Shown: piece by piece, positions 63,101 through 64,000 of the stretch
Position numbering within the stretch: the stretch's first letter is position 1
Layout of the letters: each line of letters starts with the position of its first letter
Assembly (NCBI RefSeq): GCF_025024155.1
Contig: NW_026251762.1
Span: forward strand, 62,001-126,000
Reading direction: 5' to 3'
Length of the DNA stretch: 64,000 bases
From: Gamsiella multidivaricata
Taxonomy: Eukaryota > Mortierellomycota > Mortierellomycetes > Mortierellales > Mortierellaceae
Notes under the pieces: model-generated
Told to the model about the DNA's origin: nothing
Seen by the model: only the letters and a program-made list of their open reading frames with translations
The model's database searches: none
Program-made: the position numbers and the translations under genes

Positions 63101-63999
63101 GAAATCAGCTCTTGGTTTTGCAAAGGAGCGGTGGCATTAGCCGAAGACTTGGGGTTGTCTCCGTTTCTAACACCCGCCCCTTTCGCTTCGTCAGCAGCGT
63201 GCTTTTTAGTGGACTCTTCATGCTCGGCTAATGGCTGAAGCTCCTCTGAGTCGCCAACGACACGGAAGACGCCATTGGCATCGAACGAACCAACTATGTT
63301 GCCGACTGGTGAATTCCAAAGGCCATCGTCTTCTGGCTCGCGCTCACGCTCGCGTTCACGCTCAATCTGCTCCGTACGCCTGAACGAATGACTACGACCT
63401 TCGCTGTTTAGATCTACAAAGCAATCGAGACGGAGTTTAGCGAAATGTAGAACTGTCGCGTTACCACACACTCATAATATGATGCGGATGTGGATGATGA
63501 AAATAGGGGAGTATATCGCCGAAGCTGTTACTTACTTCTTGGCCTTGCGCTCGATCCGTGATTCCTAGACTCGTAGTTACGAGAATGGGAGGAGATCTTG
63601 TCGGATCGGTCATAACGTCCAGTGGAGTGTTCCCCGTTATTGGAAAAACTCTCGCGCCTCTGTCCAGGAGCTCGCTCCTGAAGACCATCTCCTGGCTGGG
63701 TAGTTCGGCGTGCGACCTCGCTGTTCACGCTTCCGGCCAGAAGCTAGATACATTTTTGTTATTAGAACGATCGAATTGTTATTACCTGATTGTCCTGTCA
63801 TACTCTTCTTGAATGCAAGGAAAATAAAAAGAAGAGCGCAGGGCAAAAAGTATTCTCAGATAGCCTGATGTGTTCTTGCCTTGATCTCTTGTTCAGAAAA
63901 CGGCATCGAGGACATTGGCTGTAGAGACTCTTCACTAGTCATATACTCGTGTCGTTCAAATTCGATCGGGAGTCCTGTCGGTCTGTAGAGTGACAGCAT
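60193..63999 (-). CDS. GYF-domain protein, Smy2/GIGYF family (5' end outside window)
   Basis: GYF proteins bind proline-rich ligands and act in translational repression and vesicle trafficking. Visible exons: 63999 or beyond to 63880, 63743-63536, 63413-60922 and 60816-60193 (3444 nt, 1147 residues visible). The N-terminus shows the family motif LSLYRPTGLPIEFERHEYM and MPFSEQEIK. Next come Arg/Ser-rich and DDGLWNSPVGNIVGSFDANG segments. The GYF domain lies at about 62860-62690 on + (WLYRDPSGSIQGPFSSEEMHEW and YKGGFFSPDLLVKR). A long poly-Gln-rich region, an acidic region and a Glu/Arg-rich coiled coil (LREIQEMEAKKAEEAKAERQ) follow, with a helical C-terminal domain (FLRWCRQALKDLQGVVLEDF). The first visible intron starts with GC (AAG|GCAAGA, 63879-63744), demanded by the frame. 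Confidence 0.93.
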
Positions 64000-64000
64000 G

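Overview
The window is nuclear DNA from a filamentous fungus of an early-diverging lineage, most likely Mucoromycota/Mortierellomycotina (a Mortierella-like genome). This is inferred from intron-rich genes (up to 12 exons), short GT-AG introns with long T tracts, and gene content: a Tps2/Tsl1-type trehalose enzyme with an N-terminal extension, an MT-A70 adenine methyltransferase fused to a Myb/SANT-like domain, a septin, and a Smy2/GIGYF protein. No taxon marker is diagnostic by itself. Exon boundaries were placed by hand from splice sites, reading frame and family conservation. For nearly all genes the summed exon lengths are divisible by three.

Layout. 0-4 kb: 3' end of a septin gene (+) converging on beta-tubulin (-), which has a 916-bp intron. 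4.5-8.4 kb: a decayed, gene-like region (-) with in-frame stops and frame changes. It carries remnants of an XPG/FEN1-like (PIN-fold) nuclease, an unrecognised helical region, and segments that resemble the RuvC-I and RuvC-II motifs of Fanzor1 (eukaryotic TnpB-like) proteins. 10.4-16.7 kb: mitochondrial aspartate/glutamate carrier and NAD+ synthetase in tandem (+), only 143 bp apart. 17-21 kb: phosphoinositide-specific phospholipase C (-). 21-22.6 kb: pyrimidine/purine microsatellites between the divergent PLC and La genes. 22.6-24.2 kb: La protein (+). 25.7-25.95 kb: a nested inverted-repeat (foldback/MITE-like) element. 26.4-29.6 kb: MT-A70 methyltransferase (-). 30.4-31.4 kb: enoyl-CoA reductase Tsc13 (+). 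32.8-34.7 kb: ornithine aminotransferase (+), facing a mitochondrial carrier (-, 35.5-37.4 kb). 38.3-41.3 kb: Vts1/Smaug SAM-domain RNA-binding protein (-). 42.3-44.3 kb: pseudouridine synthase Pus1 (-). 44.6-45.15 kb: two copies of a C/D-box snoRNA of the U18 type (-), apparently in introns of a short host transcript. 45.2-46.6 kb: ALKBH6-type dioxygenase (-). 47.7-51.3 kb: oxysterol-binding protein (+). 51.5-53.1 kb: mitochondrial methionine aminopeptidase (+). 53.9-58.1 kb: trehalose-6-phosphate synthase/phosphatase-family protein (+). 60.2-64.0 kb: GYF-domain protein (-, 5' end outside the window).

The genes are mostly unrelated housekeeping functions. Plausible functional pairings are ornithine aminotransferase with the neighbouring carrier (weak), and several RNA-metabolism genes (Vts1, Pus1, U18 snoRNAs, La, GYF protein) scattered through the window. 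The most unusual parts are the decayed nuclease/Fanzor-like region, the duplicated U18 snoRNA locus, the foldback element, the methyltransferase fusion, and two frame-supported GC-AG introns.
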